Shown here: piece after piece, positions 34,640-45,179 of the stretch
Position numbering within the stretch: position 1 is the first letter of the stretch
Layout: every line of letters starts with the position of its first letter
DNA from: Carya illinoinensis
Lineage: Eukaryota > Streptophyta > Magnoliopsida > Fagales > Juglandaceae
Direction of reading: 5' to 3'
Assembly: GCF_018687715.1 (NCBI RefSeq)
Contig: NC_056766.1
Location: 4,492,501-4,556,500 of the forward strand
Length of the DNA: 64,000 nucleotides
Notes under the pieces: generated by a model
What the model saw: only the letters and a program-made list of their open reading frames with translations
What the model was told of the DNA's origin: nothing
Database searches by the model: none
Position numbers and translations under genes: made by a program

Positions 34640-34838
34640 TTGGATAGTTGTTCTTTTACTATGTGTATAGATAGGGTAATAGAGCAGTTCATCTTGCTCG
34701 TAATGCTTAGAGAGTTGAAAATATTAAGATGTGGTAGAATTGTATTCCAGACTTTCTTTCTCAACCCTTATTGTTTGATAAATGTCTCTAATTATTTATC
34801 TTGAATAAAGATGATTGTTTCTGTTAAAAAAAAATGAT
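34640..34838 (+). pseudogene. 3' end of a LINE or RVT_3-type RNase H remnant
   Basis: One frame reads LARNA, a stop, RVENIKMWW, then IPDFLSQPLLFDK, which resembles the C-terminal end of plant LINE RNase H-like domains (H.LARNA...W....P.F). AATAAAG and a short A run at about 34826-34838 follow, consistent with a LINE tail. The piece is too short for a firm family call. Confidence 0.45.
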
Positions 34839-35044
34839 CACAACTTTCCGATCTAGCTATCTCAAAAAGACAAATTGTCCCTTTAAACGAAAGGAATTAA
34901 GTCTCTCTTGTTAGTGGCGCTACAGAAGGGCCACTCCAATGCACATTTTCAATCAATTAGTGAATTGTATATTTGTATTCACGGTCGAGTTGTATCCCAA
35001 AAGAAAAAAAAATTATTGTTGCTTATTAATGCCTTATCAAAGAT

Positions 35045-36210
35045 TTATTCTGGTTGTAAATGATCATTTTCATCGCAAGGAACTGTCCAATCAAGCACCA
35101 ATATTGGAAGCCTTTTGTATGGCAGATTCTTAATTAAGGTAATTCGTGGAGAAGTTGAACTTCCCTTATTCAACAACAAAAGCATAGGCATGTGCATAGG
35201 TATTGGAGTACCAATATATGTGTGTATATATATATGTGTGTGTGGGGGGGTGGGTGTGTGATTATCAGAGCTAAATACTTGCATATCAATATACTGCAAT
35301 CCATCTGGACACTCTATGTTGCAGCACTCGACGCCGAAGCAAGGGTCATTGACCACATTTCAAAGATTGTTACACTTAGATACGCAACCGATCCAGTACT
35401 TTTCTCCTATTTGGTACCCACTGATAATTCCAATAGTGTCACAGCCAAGAATTGTGAACTGATTTTTGGTTTTAAAAATGGTGAATAGGGTTGTGTCAAC
35501 CTCCTTGGAATATTGAGTTGGAGTGCACCCGATTCACTCTAACAGTTTCGGGCTACAAGCTACAGGACATGATGCATCTCATGTGCTTCAATGGATATGC
35601 TTGTAACATTGACATTATCTATCTTTGATACTAGATCAAAGCCATCACAAGTAATGTTAAAGCTCTGATTATCATCATCATCTAAGAAGTAGTCTTTACT
35701 CAACTCAACTTGTGATACCTCATATGATAAAGATAACGGTAGGTGGTGTACAGAGTCCCATGTTATTTGAGAATGATAAGCTTTTGCTCTTTATAATAAT
35801 GTTTCAATTAGGCTTCAATTGTATCATGTATTGACTAGTTCTTTTAGAGTATGAGTCGGAGTATGAGTCATGTGATTTGGGTATTCTATTGAGGCATTAC
35901 AAATGGTATCAAATTATATCCTAGCTAAAAATATGGGACTTGAGCCGGTCCATCTATAGTGAACTTGCCCGATGAGAACATCGAAATTTAAGGAGGAAGA
36001 TTGTGATATCCTATATGATAAGGCCAATAATTATAAGTGATGTATAGAATTTCACATTATTTGGGAAATAGAATTTCTACATCCCCACACTTGTCGCAAC
36101 CAAACATGGCTTGAGTTGAAGCATGCTACCACGTAAACCGCCACCATCGCAAAGAGTATCAACATTCCAATCAATGGGACTAACTGCAAAAGCTTGGAGA
36201 CTAACCCCAT
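35045..36210 (-). pseudogene. WAK first exon (signal peptide plus galacturonan-binding domain), broken by a TRIM
   Basis: Read on the minus strand, the start at 36210 gives MGLVSKLLQLVPLIGMLILF, a clear secretion signal. After the TRIM insertion (35711-36066) the GUB_WAK ectodomain resumes: FNITCDGF, VNVTSISIEAHEMH, then FTILGCDTIGIISGYQ, IGCVSKCNNL, CFGVECCNIECPDGLQ and LPILVLDWTV near 35050. Conserved cysteine spacing matches wall-associated kinases, whose ectodomains bind pectin at the plasma membrane. Frameshifts, stops and the insertion disable it. Its own kinase exon is not found to the left, so it is a solitary first exon. Confidence 0.85.
35711..36066 (+). mobile_element. TRIM (miniature LTR retrotransposon) inside the WAK exon
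   Basis: LTR1 runs 35711-35901 (TGTGATACC...GGCATTACA, 191 bp). A primer-binding-like TGGTATCA at 35904 follows, then about 90 bp of interior, a purine tract (TTAAGGAGGAAGAT), and LTR2 from 36002 (TGTGATATCC...), cut off after about 65 bp. There is no coding capacity, as typical of TRIMs. Family members carry the phrase GTGTATAGAATCTCACATTA; the piece at 58131-58245 is related. Confidence 0.75.
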
Positions 36211-36866
36211 GGTCAGAACCTATACATTTTTTCAAGAAGATAATGTTCTCTTCTACTCTGTCTTCACAAGTGCTTAAAAGTGTCCTAGACAGCACATGGA
36301 CACAATTCTTTATAATTTATTTTTGGAAAATAATTATGGCTCTCACTATCTACATTCAATGATATTACTCATGCATGCCCCCATGCATCGCCCATCTTGG
36401 GGCTGTTAGGAAATATGTTTTGAAAAATGGACAACCTTTTAGAGATGTGTTTTTAAAAATGAAGACTAATGGGAAAAGTACTTCATGTTCTGATGTTTTT
36501 GTGCTTAATCATGTTTAGATAAAAAATTAATTTTTTTTATTTTTATAGAAAGTATAAATTCTCTCGACACCAAACACTAATATTTAATTTACAATTAATC
36601 TATCCATAATTCACAAATAATAACTTAGAACACACATGATGAAAGGACCCTCAAAGCGAACACCTAATTAATTATGCAGTATTGAACTTGCTCACTCATA
36701 CATACAAAAGCTCCCAAAAAGCAAACCATGAGAGCAAAATTTTAACACACAGAAAGATCTATATGGAGAAAACTTGAACACTAGATGCAAAGAGAATGAA
36801 ATCTACCATCATTCGTTGACTTGGAGGAAGATGTTGGCTGATTGTGGTTTAATCATGACTAATGGA
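36211..36866. other. Spacer between WAK units
   Basis: The 3' flank of the WAK kinase exon and the 5' flank of the broken first exon. It shares phrases with 58380-59266 (ACATTCAATGATATTACTCA, GGGGCTGTTAGGAAATATGT), showing that the spacer was duplicated with the genes. Confidence 0.7.
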
Positions 36867-38071
36867 TTATCTACCATCATCTGTTGGTTTTAGTGCTTGA
36901 TTTCCCATGCTATCAGTGGCACTTGTGGAAGAATAGCCAACCCCAACATCAATGCTTAAAGAGTGTGCTAATGCACTAAGCGAATACTCACTCTCTTCTA
37001 TGTTGAAATTAGCTTCCTTCCTTACTTGCTTTCCTTGAACTCTCAATTCATCCAGCTCCACCGCCACCTCCTTCATAGTAGGCCTATCATCTCCTTTAAC
37101 ACTTAGGCATCTTTTTGCAACATTAGCAACTTTTTTTAGTTCCTCAACATTACTTCCATTGTGAATGTTGTCATCAAGAACTTCTACTAAACGATCCTCT
37201 TTTACCATCGAAACAAAGTACGTTGCTAGATTTCTCTCACTCTCAGGCCTATCGAAAGAAATAACATTTTTGCCTGTCAATAACTCTGCTAAAACAATAC
37301 CAAAACTGTAGACGTCACTTTTGTCTGTCAAATGACTAGTATGAAAGTATTCTGGGTCCAAATACCCAAACGTTCCTTGCACCAAAGTAGTTAATTGTGT
37401 TTGATCAAGAGGAATGATTCTTGAAGCTCCAAAGTCTGATACTTTTGTTGTGTGGTTTTCATCCAAAAGTATATTTGCAGTTTTTACATCTCGGTGTATA
37501 ATTGGCATAGAAGCTTCATAATGTAAGTATGCAAGGGCGCCTGCAGTTTCTGTTGCTATCTTAAGACGTTTGTCCCATGAGAGTAAGGATGACTGACTTT
37601 TATCATGAAGATGATTAGAAAGTGTCCCATTTGTGATGAATTCATAAACTAGCATGGGCACTTCTGTTTCCAAACAACAACCTAATAGTTTAACAACATT
37701 TCTATGGTTGATTTGAGTAAGCACAATCACCTCATTTATGAATTGTTCAATCTGGCTTTGATCCCCAATTTTGGACTTTTTAATCGCAACCACTCTACTA
37801 TCTGACAATATTCCTTTATAAACAACACCGCAGCCTCCTTGGCCAAGGACTCTACTTTTGTTGTAACTGTCGGTTGCCTTTTCAAGTTCTTCAGTGCTGA
37901 AGACTTTTGTTGTCTCCATGGATCCTGTTTGATTTGGAAGTCTTTGTTGTAACATTAGGCCACCATTTTGTTGGAACCACTTTTCTTTGAGTTTAATGAG
38001 CTTTCTTTTTTGTAGTAACCAATATACCAAAGAACTTCCAACAAGGAGCACTAAGAGGCCAATGCTAATAC
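36867..38071 (-). CDS. Wall-associated receptor kinase, transmembrane and kinase exon (ectodomain missing)
   Basis: The exon starts after a TGTACAG acceptor at 38071 with an incomplete codon (phase 1) and stays open to the stop at 36867, about 400 aa. A membrane segment ([19 protein letters not shown]) is followed by a basic stop-transfer stretch. The Ser/Thr kinase domain has all key parts: glycine loop [18 protein letters not shown] lysine, [19 protein letters not shown], and [17 protein letters not shown]. Its HRD makes it an RD kinase. The EGF and GUB_WAK exons expected upstream are absent: homology to the paralogue at 59-61 kb ends at about 38685, where a copia fragment begins. An in-frame ATG at 38102 inside the former intron could start a membrane-anchored protein of 411 aa. 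The kinase itself looks functional; expression is unknown. Confidence 0.88.
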
Positions 38072-38681
38072 CTGTACATATTAAAACATGCATTTTGACC
38101 ATTTCGAAAGTTTCCAATTTCTTGTTTTATCAATCCAATTGTATGTCTTATTTTTTCACCAGATACTTTTTAAGCTTGAGAACCACATATGAAACAATAT
38201 CTTAAGAGAACTCAACCAAGATTTGAATTATAGCCTAGCTTATGGTAGGGAAACAAAAAAAGGAATAGAAATGATCGGTTAGTTGATGTATGTTCTTCCT
38301 ATACTGTGAGACTGATCTTGTACTCCTAGAGACTCATGACGCGGTTCATATATATATTGTTAGGATGAGTACTCTAGGTAGCAATATTTGCATTAATCTT
38401 CTTTTAATTATAGTAATTCCTATCAGGAACAAACTTAAAATTTTATACAAAAGAAACTTATAAGAGAAAAATGTGTTTTCTATTAATATTTGGGCCTTGA
38501 TCATTTATTTCGCTAACAAAGGGAAAAAGGACCTTGAGTACTAACATTGATTTGGCCAATAATTTTTATTTTTATTGTTTTTTATAGGAAAACCAATATC
38601 ATTAATAGAGGGAAACATTACAAGTTTTTGAGGGATAGTGTCCTAATTTTATTGATGCCTTGAGTACTTCCAAGTTATGCA
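38072..38681 (-). other. Remnant of the WAK intron
   Basis: Matches the intron of the paralogue at about 60473-61190 (GACTCATGACGCGGTTCAT, GGATAGTGTCCTAATTT, GAGTACTTCCAAGTT). Similarity stops at the copia junction. Confidence 0.75.
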
Positions 38682-38689
38682 AGAGAATT

Positions 38690-40600
38690 CAAAATGAAAA
38701 GGGTTAAACTATTTCAAGTATCCGAAGTGATAGGGAGAAAGAATTTGTTAATAAAATATTGAAACTTTTTGTGATGAAAATTGTTTTGTGTATAATCTAT
38801 CTGCTTTTCGAACTCCTCAACAAAATGGGGTAGTAGAGAGGAAAAATAGATCTCTTCAATAGATGACAAGAACAATGTTTAATGAGAACAACTTGCTTAG
38901 TTATTTTTGGGCCGAAGCGGTAAGTACTGCATGTTATGTTATAAATAGAGTTATGCTAAGGTCTAAACTAAATAAAACCCCTAATGAGCTTTGGAATGAG
39001 AAAAAGCCTAACATTGGTTACTTTCATGCATTTGGATGCAAATGTTTTATTTTGAATGACAGACAATTTAGGCAAGTTTAATCCAAACTCTGATGAATGT
39101 ATCTTCTTCGGGTATTCTATTAATAGTAAAGCTTATAGAGTATTCAATAAAAAGAGTTTGTCTGTACAAGAATATATACTCGTAGTCTTTGATGAATCTA
39201 ATTCTCAACTCTCCAAGAAATCCGTTGATGAAAAAACAGGAGGTATAAATAACATAGAAAGTCTCAATCTCAACAAAGAGAACACAATAGAAGAAGTCCA
39301 ATATGGAGACATCAGGAAAGATCATCAAAATTTAATACAAGATACAACCAAACAGTAAAAATTTGTGAAAGATCATCCAGTGGAACAAATTCTAGGAGAA
39401 CCTTCACAAGGTGTAAGTACTCAATCATCTCTTAGAAATATTTGCAATCATACTGCTTTTCTATTTCGGATTGAACCCAAAAATATTGATGAAGCACTTT
39501 TTGATTAATCTTGGATTTTAGCTATGCAAAAAGAGTTGAATCAATTTGAAGAAAATGATGTTTGGACACTTGTTCCTAGACCAAAAAAACATACTATTAT
39601 TGGAACAAAATGGATTTTTATAAACAATAAAGATGAGTCCAGAGTCATTACTAGAAATAAGACTCGACTTGTAGCCCAAGGTTTCAATCAAAAGAAGAAT
39701 GAATTGACTAAAATGAGACATATGCACCAATGGCAAAATTAGAAGCTATTTGAATGCTACTTGCATATGCTTGTTATAAAAATTTCAAACTTTTTCAAGT
39801 AAATGTTAAAAGTGCTTTCTTAAATGGTTTTATAAAAGAAGAGGTATATGTTGAGCAACTTCCAGGTTTTGAAAATTATATTTCTCCAAATCATGTTTTC
39901 AAACTCACTAAAGCGCTATATGAACTCAAACAAACTCCTAGAGCTTGGTACGGAAGACTCAATGGTTTCTTGATTGAAAAAGATTTTTTAAGAGGAAATA
40001 TCGTTACATCTCTTTTCATTAAACACGAAAAATGACGATATTCTTTTGATTCAGGTTTATGTTGATGATATAATTTGGTGCTACGAATGAAAATATGTAC
40101 CAAGTTTTTGCTAAGAGTATGTAGGAATAATTTGAAATGAGCATGATTGGAGAACTTACATTCTTTCTCAGATTGCAAATCAAGCAAGCAAAAAGTGAAA
40201 CATTCATTAATCAGTCAAAATATATTAAGGTATTATTCAAAAAGTTTGGAATGGAATGTGCTAAGGAAATTGAAACACTAATAAGCCCATCCACTAAACT
40301 TGATAAGGATGAAATTGGTAAGTTAGTTGACTTGAAGGTATATCGAGGTATAATAGGTAGCTTATTATATTTGACAGCCAGTAGACCAGATATAATTTTC
40401 AGTGTATGCTTATGTGCACGTTTTCAATCATCTCCAAAAGAATCTCATTTGAGCGCATTCTTAGATATCTTATTGGTACAATTGACCTAGGGTTATGGTA
40501 TCTTAAACACACATATTTCGATCTAATCAATTACACAGATGCAGATTATACTAGTTGCAAAGTTGATCGAAAAAGCATAAAGTAAAAGACAAACTATCAT
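38690..40600 (+). pseudogene. Copia integrase-reverse transcriptase-RNase H remnant
   Basis: Recognisable pieces in order: integrase end (FRTPQQNGVVERKNRSLQ, WAEAVSTACYVINR, then GYFHAFGCKCFILND), reverse transcriptase start (MQKELNQFEENDVWTLVPRP, GTKWIFINNKDES, RLVAQGFNQ), middle (KSAFLNGFIKEEVYVEQLPG, KALYELKQTPRAWYGRL), the active-site run VYVDDII near 40050, and YRGIIGSLLYLTASRPDI. RNase H follows weakly (YTDADY near 40535). At least four frameshifts and several stops break it. It carries the same family features as copia pol but cannot be translated as one protein. Confidence 0.9.
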
Positions 40601-40699
40601 ATTTTCAAATCTTATTTAGTAAAAAATTATAAGATATGTTAAACACATATTGTCAAAAGTTTTTTTGCTAAGCCAGAGAGATTAACAACAGGTTGTTCC

Positions 40700-41151
40700 T
40701 ATTTTTCTCATAAAAGATGAACCTCTGTTATTATCTGTTGATGTTGACCTTGTATCTAAACTCTTTCTCGTTCCAACTTCTCTATTAGTGGTTATAGATC
40801 ATGAGCATTCCAGTCTGCAAATTTTTTCAACTCATTGTTTTCTTACTTTAACCTTTTATTCTCTCTATCCTTATTAGCAAGTTTCTATTGTAACTCAGAT
40901 ATTTGGTTGTTAAGATAATCAACCTCACTCACCCTCATTATTAACCTTCGAGACATGGTCATAACAGAGATAACATATTGAGTACTGAGCATTCTTGATT
41001 CTGCAACAATCTTAAAATCAGTCCTACTAGAAAAACGGATCTATGCTCCTATCATGGTATTGACGGCCTCAAGAGAGAAGATTGGTGGTTGATGCGTAAA
41101 GGGTTCCTGATTCAAGTCTGGAACATTAATGAAAGAGAATTGCTTGGCCAT
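40700..41151 (-). pseudogene. Antisense reading frame with coiled coil between pol and 3' LTR
   Basis: On the strand opposite to pol, one frame from an ATG at 41151 reads MAKQFSFINVPDLNQEPF, then IFSLEAVNTMIG, MLSTQYVISVMTMSRRLIMR, VSEVDYLNNQISELQ and a heptad-like KLANKDRENKRLK, ENNELKKFADWNAHDL and LIEKLERERV. Only a few stops interrupt it, all TAA or TAG and in coiled-coil positions where Gln codons fit. No frameshift is needed over about 150 codons. Antisense ORFs in the region between pol and the 3' LTR are known for some plant LTR-retrotransposon lineages; I cannot name this protein. The C-terminal half is clearly coiled coil. Confidence 0.55.
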
Positions 41152-41533
41152 ACTATCGTTATGGAAAAATAGAACCCAGGTCAAGGAGCAATGTGATTTT
41201 TTATTTTGGTATCCGATGGGTGAAAATGATCATCTTTTTTATAGAAACTCAGAGTCCTCAGTCCCATTTGTCAACAACATCAGGCAGTTTTTTAAATCTC
41301 CAGCCATACTAAATTCATAGAGTTAGGCCTCAAGGCTTTGCAGTGCTTGTCGGGTCACGAGCTGCTCCAATTTTTTGACTATCTACAATTTTTACTAACA
41401 CACCATTTTCTTTAGTCCATTTATTTGTTACGGATCCTTTTTAATGATGCCAAAATGGGGAAAAGTTTTAGACTAGAACATTAACATTGTCCAAATTGCT
41501 ATTAATGTCTAAATTGCTAAACTTGTTATATAT

Positions 41534-43733
41534 TGTGATACCCCATTTTTACGTGTGTTTTTATTGAAGGAGTATTTTAATTTAATTAAAATATTGGTTC
41601 TTTTATTTTAAATTATCGTATTTTAATTGGATTTATTTAGTTGTGAAATTTATTTTGTAGAGCTTTCTTAATATTAATTATTGTTTTGAGTTTAAATTGC
41701 TGTTTAATTTATTTTAGTTTTTTTTTTGGATTTAAAATTATGTTATTAGTTTTTACTAGTTATTTATTATATTTTAGCTAGATGTTGTGTTTAAATTATT
41801 TTCTTTGTTTTGTAGCTTTTAAAGTTATTTTCGTTGGATCAGTTTTTGGACTCCAAAAGTGAGGACTGGACGTCATTTCTTTTCTCCATCTTTTCTTTTT
41901 CTCTTTCTCTTTTTCCTTTCTCTTTCTTTTCCCTTTTTCTTTCCTTTTTTCTCCACTTTTTCCTTTGATTTACTCTCCTCCCGCGCGCGAAGCTCTTCCT
42001 TCCCTTTACCGTTGTTTTCATCGTCCACCCAGAACCACCCAATGCCGCCACTGTGTGGCACACCACCCACCCAGTTTTCTTCCCCTTCGACTGATGATCA
42101 TCCCCACCAAATCTCACCTCCATTCGAGCCACCGTTAACCACCACGAGCTCCTCCAAGCCGTGACGTCTTTTCTCTCCAGTGCCGCCGTCATTCCACCTC
42201 CGGCCACCATCTCTTCACAACTTCATTACTGACCTCTTGCCATCCTAAACCACCCATTTTCGGCTCCGGTCCATCGCCAAAGCAACCCCCACGACCTCAC
42301 TTTTCGCCGCCACCCACGGTCAACACTCACTTCCACTAGCTTCATAAGCACCTCTAAGCCATTCCTTATCAATCTCAAGCCTTGGTTCATCTCCATTCAA
42401 AAGTGGGTATTTTACAACCGACGACCACAGTGTTTTTACATTGTTACATTGGTTTTTTTCTTCGCCTTTTGCAGCTCGTTGATCCTTTAGAAATTATTAT
42501 ATAGCGCTATAAGTATTTTTCAAACTTCATTTTAGATTTAAATATATTATTACTTTTACAATAAATTTGTGACTGGTTGGTTATTTCGGACTGAGTCCGA
42601 GGAGTTGGGGGTCGGATGGATTTGAGGAAGGTGTTATTTGTTTGTTGTTGATGTTGTGATTTGTTGGATAAATTGTGTCTTGAGGTGTGCATTGCATGGA
42701 GCATGCATGTTCATGTTTCAAAAGGAAAAATTGGATTTTTTTCGCATAATGGCATACATGTACATGTGTCGAATTATGAAAACTGGGTTTTTATGTGTAA
42801 ATAAATTTTTTGGATGCGTGTGTATTACGACCCTAAGCCAAGATGGGGCATTATCTCAATGGAGCTCCTCTGGTCACTCGGGAGTATAATATACTGAGTG
42901 ATGTCCCTTGAGTTGCGTTGGGCGACAACGGGAGCGGGAGGGATGGTAATGCTCTCATACCAACTCCGTGGCCCCTTTGCTGGAGGGGGTTAGAGGATGC
43001 TTGGCTACGTATGCGCGGGGCGCAGAACTGGGCATCACTCGTTACGAAGTCACACGCACGGTCGTTATCCGTGGTGTGACGAAGGGAGCCAGGGTGTGCG
43101 GGTGACCCCTAGGGGAGGTCATGGTGCATTCGGTTAATGAAAATGGAAATCGATTTGAGATTTTGATTTTGCGCCATTTTCTCAGAAAATGGCGAGGAAA
43201 AGTTAAAGGAAATATTTTGGGCCAAATGAGACTTTTGCCGTGCGTACAAAAATGTGAATTTTGGGACATGTGCATTTGGCATCTTTTCATGCGTATTGTT
43301 GAGTGTAATATATTTTTATCTTATGGTGTTTAGATTATTACGTACCTATGGCACCATTTTTGGTACTGTAGATTTTGATGCAGAGGTTGAGGAGGAGGAG
43401 GCTGAGCCCAAGGAGGCGGCTTCGCCAGAGAATTGACTTGGACTTGTTTTATGTTGAAAATTATCTTTTCTTGTTTTTTTTATGTTATGAAATTTGGATT
43501 TGAAATGATGTTGAAACTTGTAATATTTTATTATGTGTGATTTAAGCGAGTTTGTATTTAAACAAAATTCTAGTACTTAGTTATAATACTTTTATATCCG
43601 CTACGTGGTTTTATTGTACACGTGTTGCATGTATATACGCTCGGCACTTGGCGATGGAATGTGTGACCCGTGTTGTCATCAACCCGACGCCTCGATTTCC
43701 ACGCGTTCGTACGTTGAAGTTGGGGGCATCACA
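41534..43733 (+). repeat. 5' LTR of the gypsy element (2200 bp)
   Basis: Contains a pyrimidine tract (41876-41960), a proline/serine-like C-rich part, and a 23-bp near-perfect palindrome CGCCATTTTCT-C-AGAAAATGGCG (43172-43194). It also has a block of GAGGAGGAGGCTGAGCC type near 43385-43430. All of these recur in the 3' LTR. Confidence 0.92.
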
Positions 43734-44012
43734 TGTGGTATCAGAGCGGTTTGGCTCTGGGTAAAACCACATATCCCATAGGTGTAGTACCAGAAAGTTT
43801 TTAAAGTTGTGATTTAAAATTTATTTTATTTAAAGTGTGCTATATGAATTGTTTTATTTAACTTGAATTTATTTGAGTTAGCTTGATTTTAATTTATTTA
43901 TTTACTTATTTTATTGTATTCTATTTTATTTTATTGCTATTTGGTTTTGGTTTTATGTTGTTTATTTTGTCAGATATTTAAATGGGGTCGAAGGTTGTGT
44001 TATGGCAGGAAG

Positions 44013-45090
44013 ATGGTAAGACCAAGAAGGCCTACCGATGAGCCTCAAGATGATTTGCTGAGAGGCGATGGAACTTACGCCATAGCTCGAGCTTTAAATA
44101 GAATGACAGAATTTCTACAGCAAAATTTTCGGCCGCAGCAAGGGGAGCAAAGTAGAGCGGTGAAAGTTGGATGCACCTATGAGCGCTTTTTAGCGCATAG
44201 AACCCCCACTTTCATGGGAGAAGAGGATCCACTTTGGGTTGGAAAGTGGATTAAAGATTTGGAAAGGACATTTGAAGTCTGTGGTTGCACTGAAGCACAA
44301 CAAGTGCTATATGCAAGTTATTTGTTACAAGGTATTGCTACTGAATGGTGGGAGACAAAAAGGGAAATGTTAGAGTCAAAGTTGGGGTCCTTTGCCGCTG
44401 AGTCCTAGCAGCGCTTCAAAAAGGAATTTAATGATCGTTTCTTTCCCGCTTCTGTGAGACGGCAAAAAGCAAGAGAATTTACTAGCTTGGTCCAAGGAAG
44501 CATGACCGTGGAACAGTACGCCCGGAAATTTATAAAGCTTGGGAGATTTTCTACTCATCTCATCACCACAGAAGAGATGTAGGCCAAGCGTTTCCAAGAC
44601 GGTCTGTGACCAGATATACTCAGAATGGTAGTTTGCCACTGGATTACAACTTTTCAGGAGTTAGTTGATTTGGCCACTCTTTGCAGAGCATGAGATTAGT
44701 TTGAGCGTGGGCTCCCTTCCAAGTCAGAAGAGGCAGAGTTTTGCTGGCGAAGGAAGTAGTTCTGGTTCACCTTAGAAGTTTGTTCAGCGGACCGGGACTA
44801 GACCACAAGTAGCCTCAGGAGTGCGTATGGGAGGCTGGGTGCCCATTCGTGGTAAGTGCAATAGAGCCCATGAGGGTGAGTGTCGGCAAAGTGGTGGAAC
44901 CTAGTGTTACCGTTGTGGCCAAGAGGGGCATTTCGCTCGCGAGTGCCCTAATAGAGTTCAAGGAAGCTGTGGAGGTCGACGTGGGGGAAGAACTAATTAG
45001 CAGCAAGTGGTGCAGCCTCAGGTATATGCTGTTACTCCTGGAGAGGTCGATGACAAGGCACTCGAGACGCACGATGTTGGAGTGATTACA
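44013..45090 (+). pseudogene. Gypsy gag remnant
   Basis: Starts at ATG 44013 (MVRPRRPTDEPQDDLL). It has the Retrotrans_gag core (FMGEEDPLWVGKWIKDLERT, QQVLYASYLLQGIATEWW, QRFKKEFNDRFFP, VEQYARKFIKLGRFSTHL) and a zinc knuckle CYRCGQEGHFARECPN near 44908-44955. In-frame stops at about 44406, 44579, 44606 and later disable it. Gag forms the virus-like particle and binds RNA. Confidence 0.9.
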
Positions 45091-45179
45091 TGTATGGATT
45101 TAATTTAATTTTGGATTTGGTATTTGGTGTCATTTGATTTATTCTTTATTTTTGGATTTCATTGGTAAATGTGATTGGT

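Larger units (their letters stand above)
38682..41533 (+). mobile_element. 5'-truncated SIRE-like copia retrotransposon with antisense frame
   Basis: The fragment starts within integrase and runs through reverse transcriptase and RNase H to about 40690. A region of about 750 bp with a minus-strand reading frame follows, then a purine-rich tract (CAAAATGGGGAAAAG, about 41450-41465), and the start of a 3' LTR (about 41524). A gypsy element inserted at 41534 splits that LTR. It continues at 50625 with the phrase TTGATTTTAATGATAACAAATG (first 20 bases typical of SIRE-type LTR starts). The 5' LTR, gag and protease are missing. The SIRE lineage is inferred from layout and LTR start. Confidence 0.7.

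Noticed and set aside
36002..36300. Independent small gene from the ORF at 36077-36295
   Set aside because: The correct WAK signal-peptide reading is in another frame; this ORF is a shadow across the TRIM junction.
38859..40490. Functional copia polymerase
   Set aside because: Pieces are well preserved but need several frame changes and cross stops; no 5' LTR, gag or protease.
41839..42210. Minus-strand Lys/Glu-rich ORF (123 codons)
   Set aside because: Reverse reading of the same LTR pyrimidine tract in the 5' LTR; no domain and no conservation with the other LTR.
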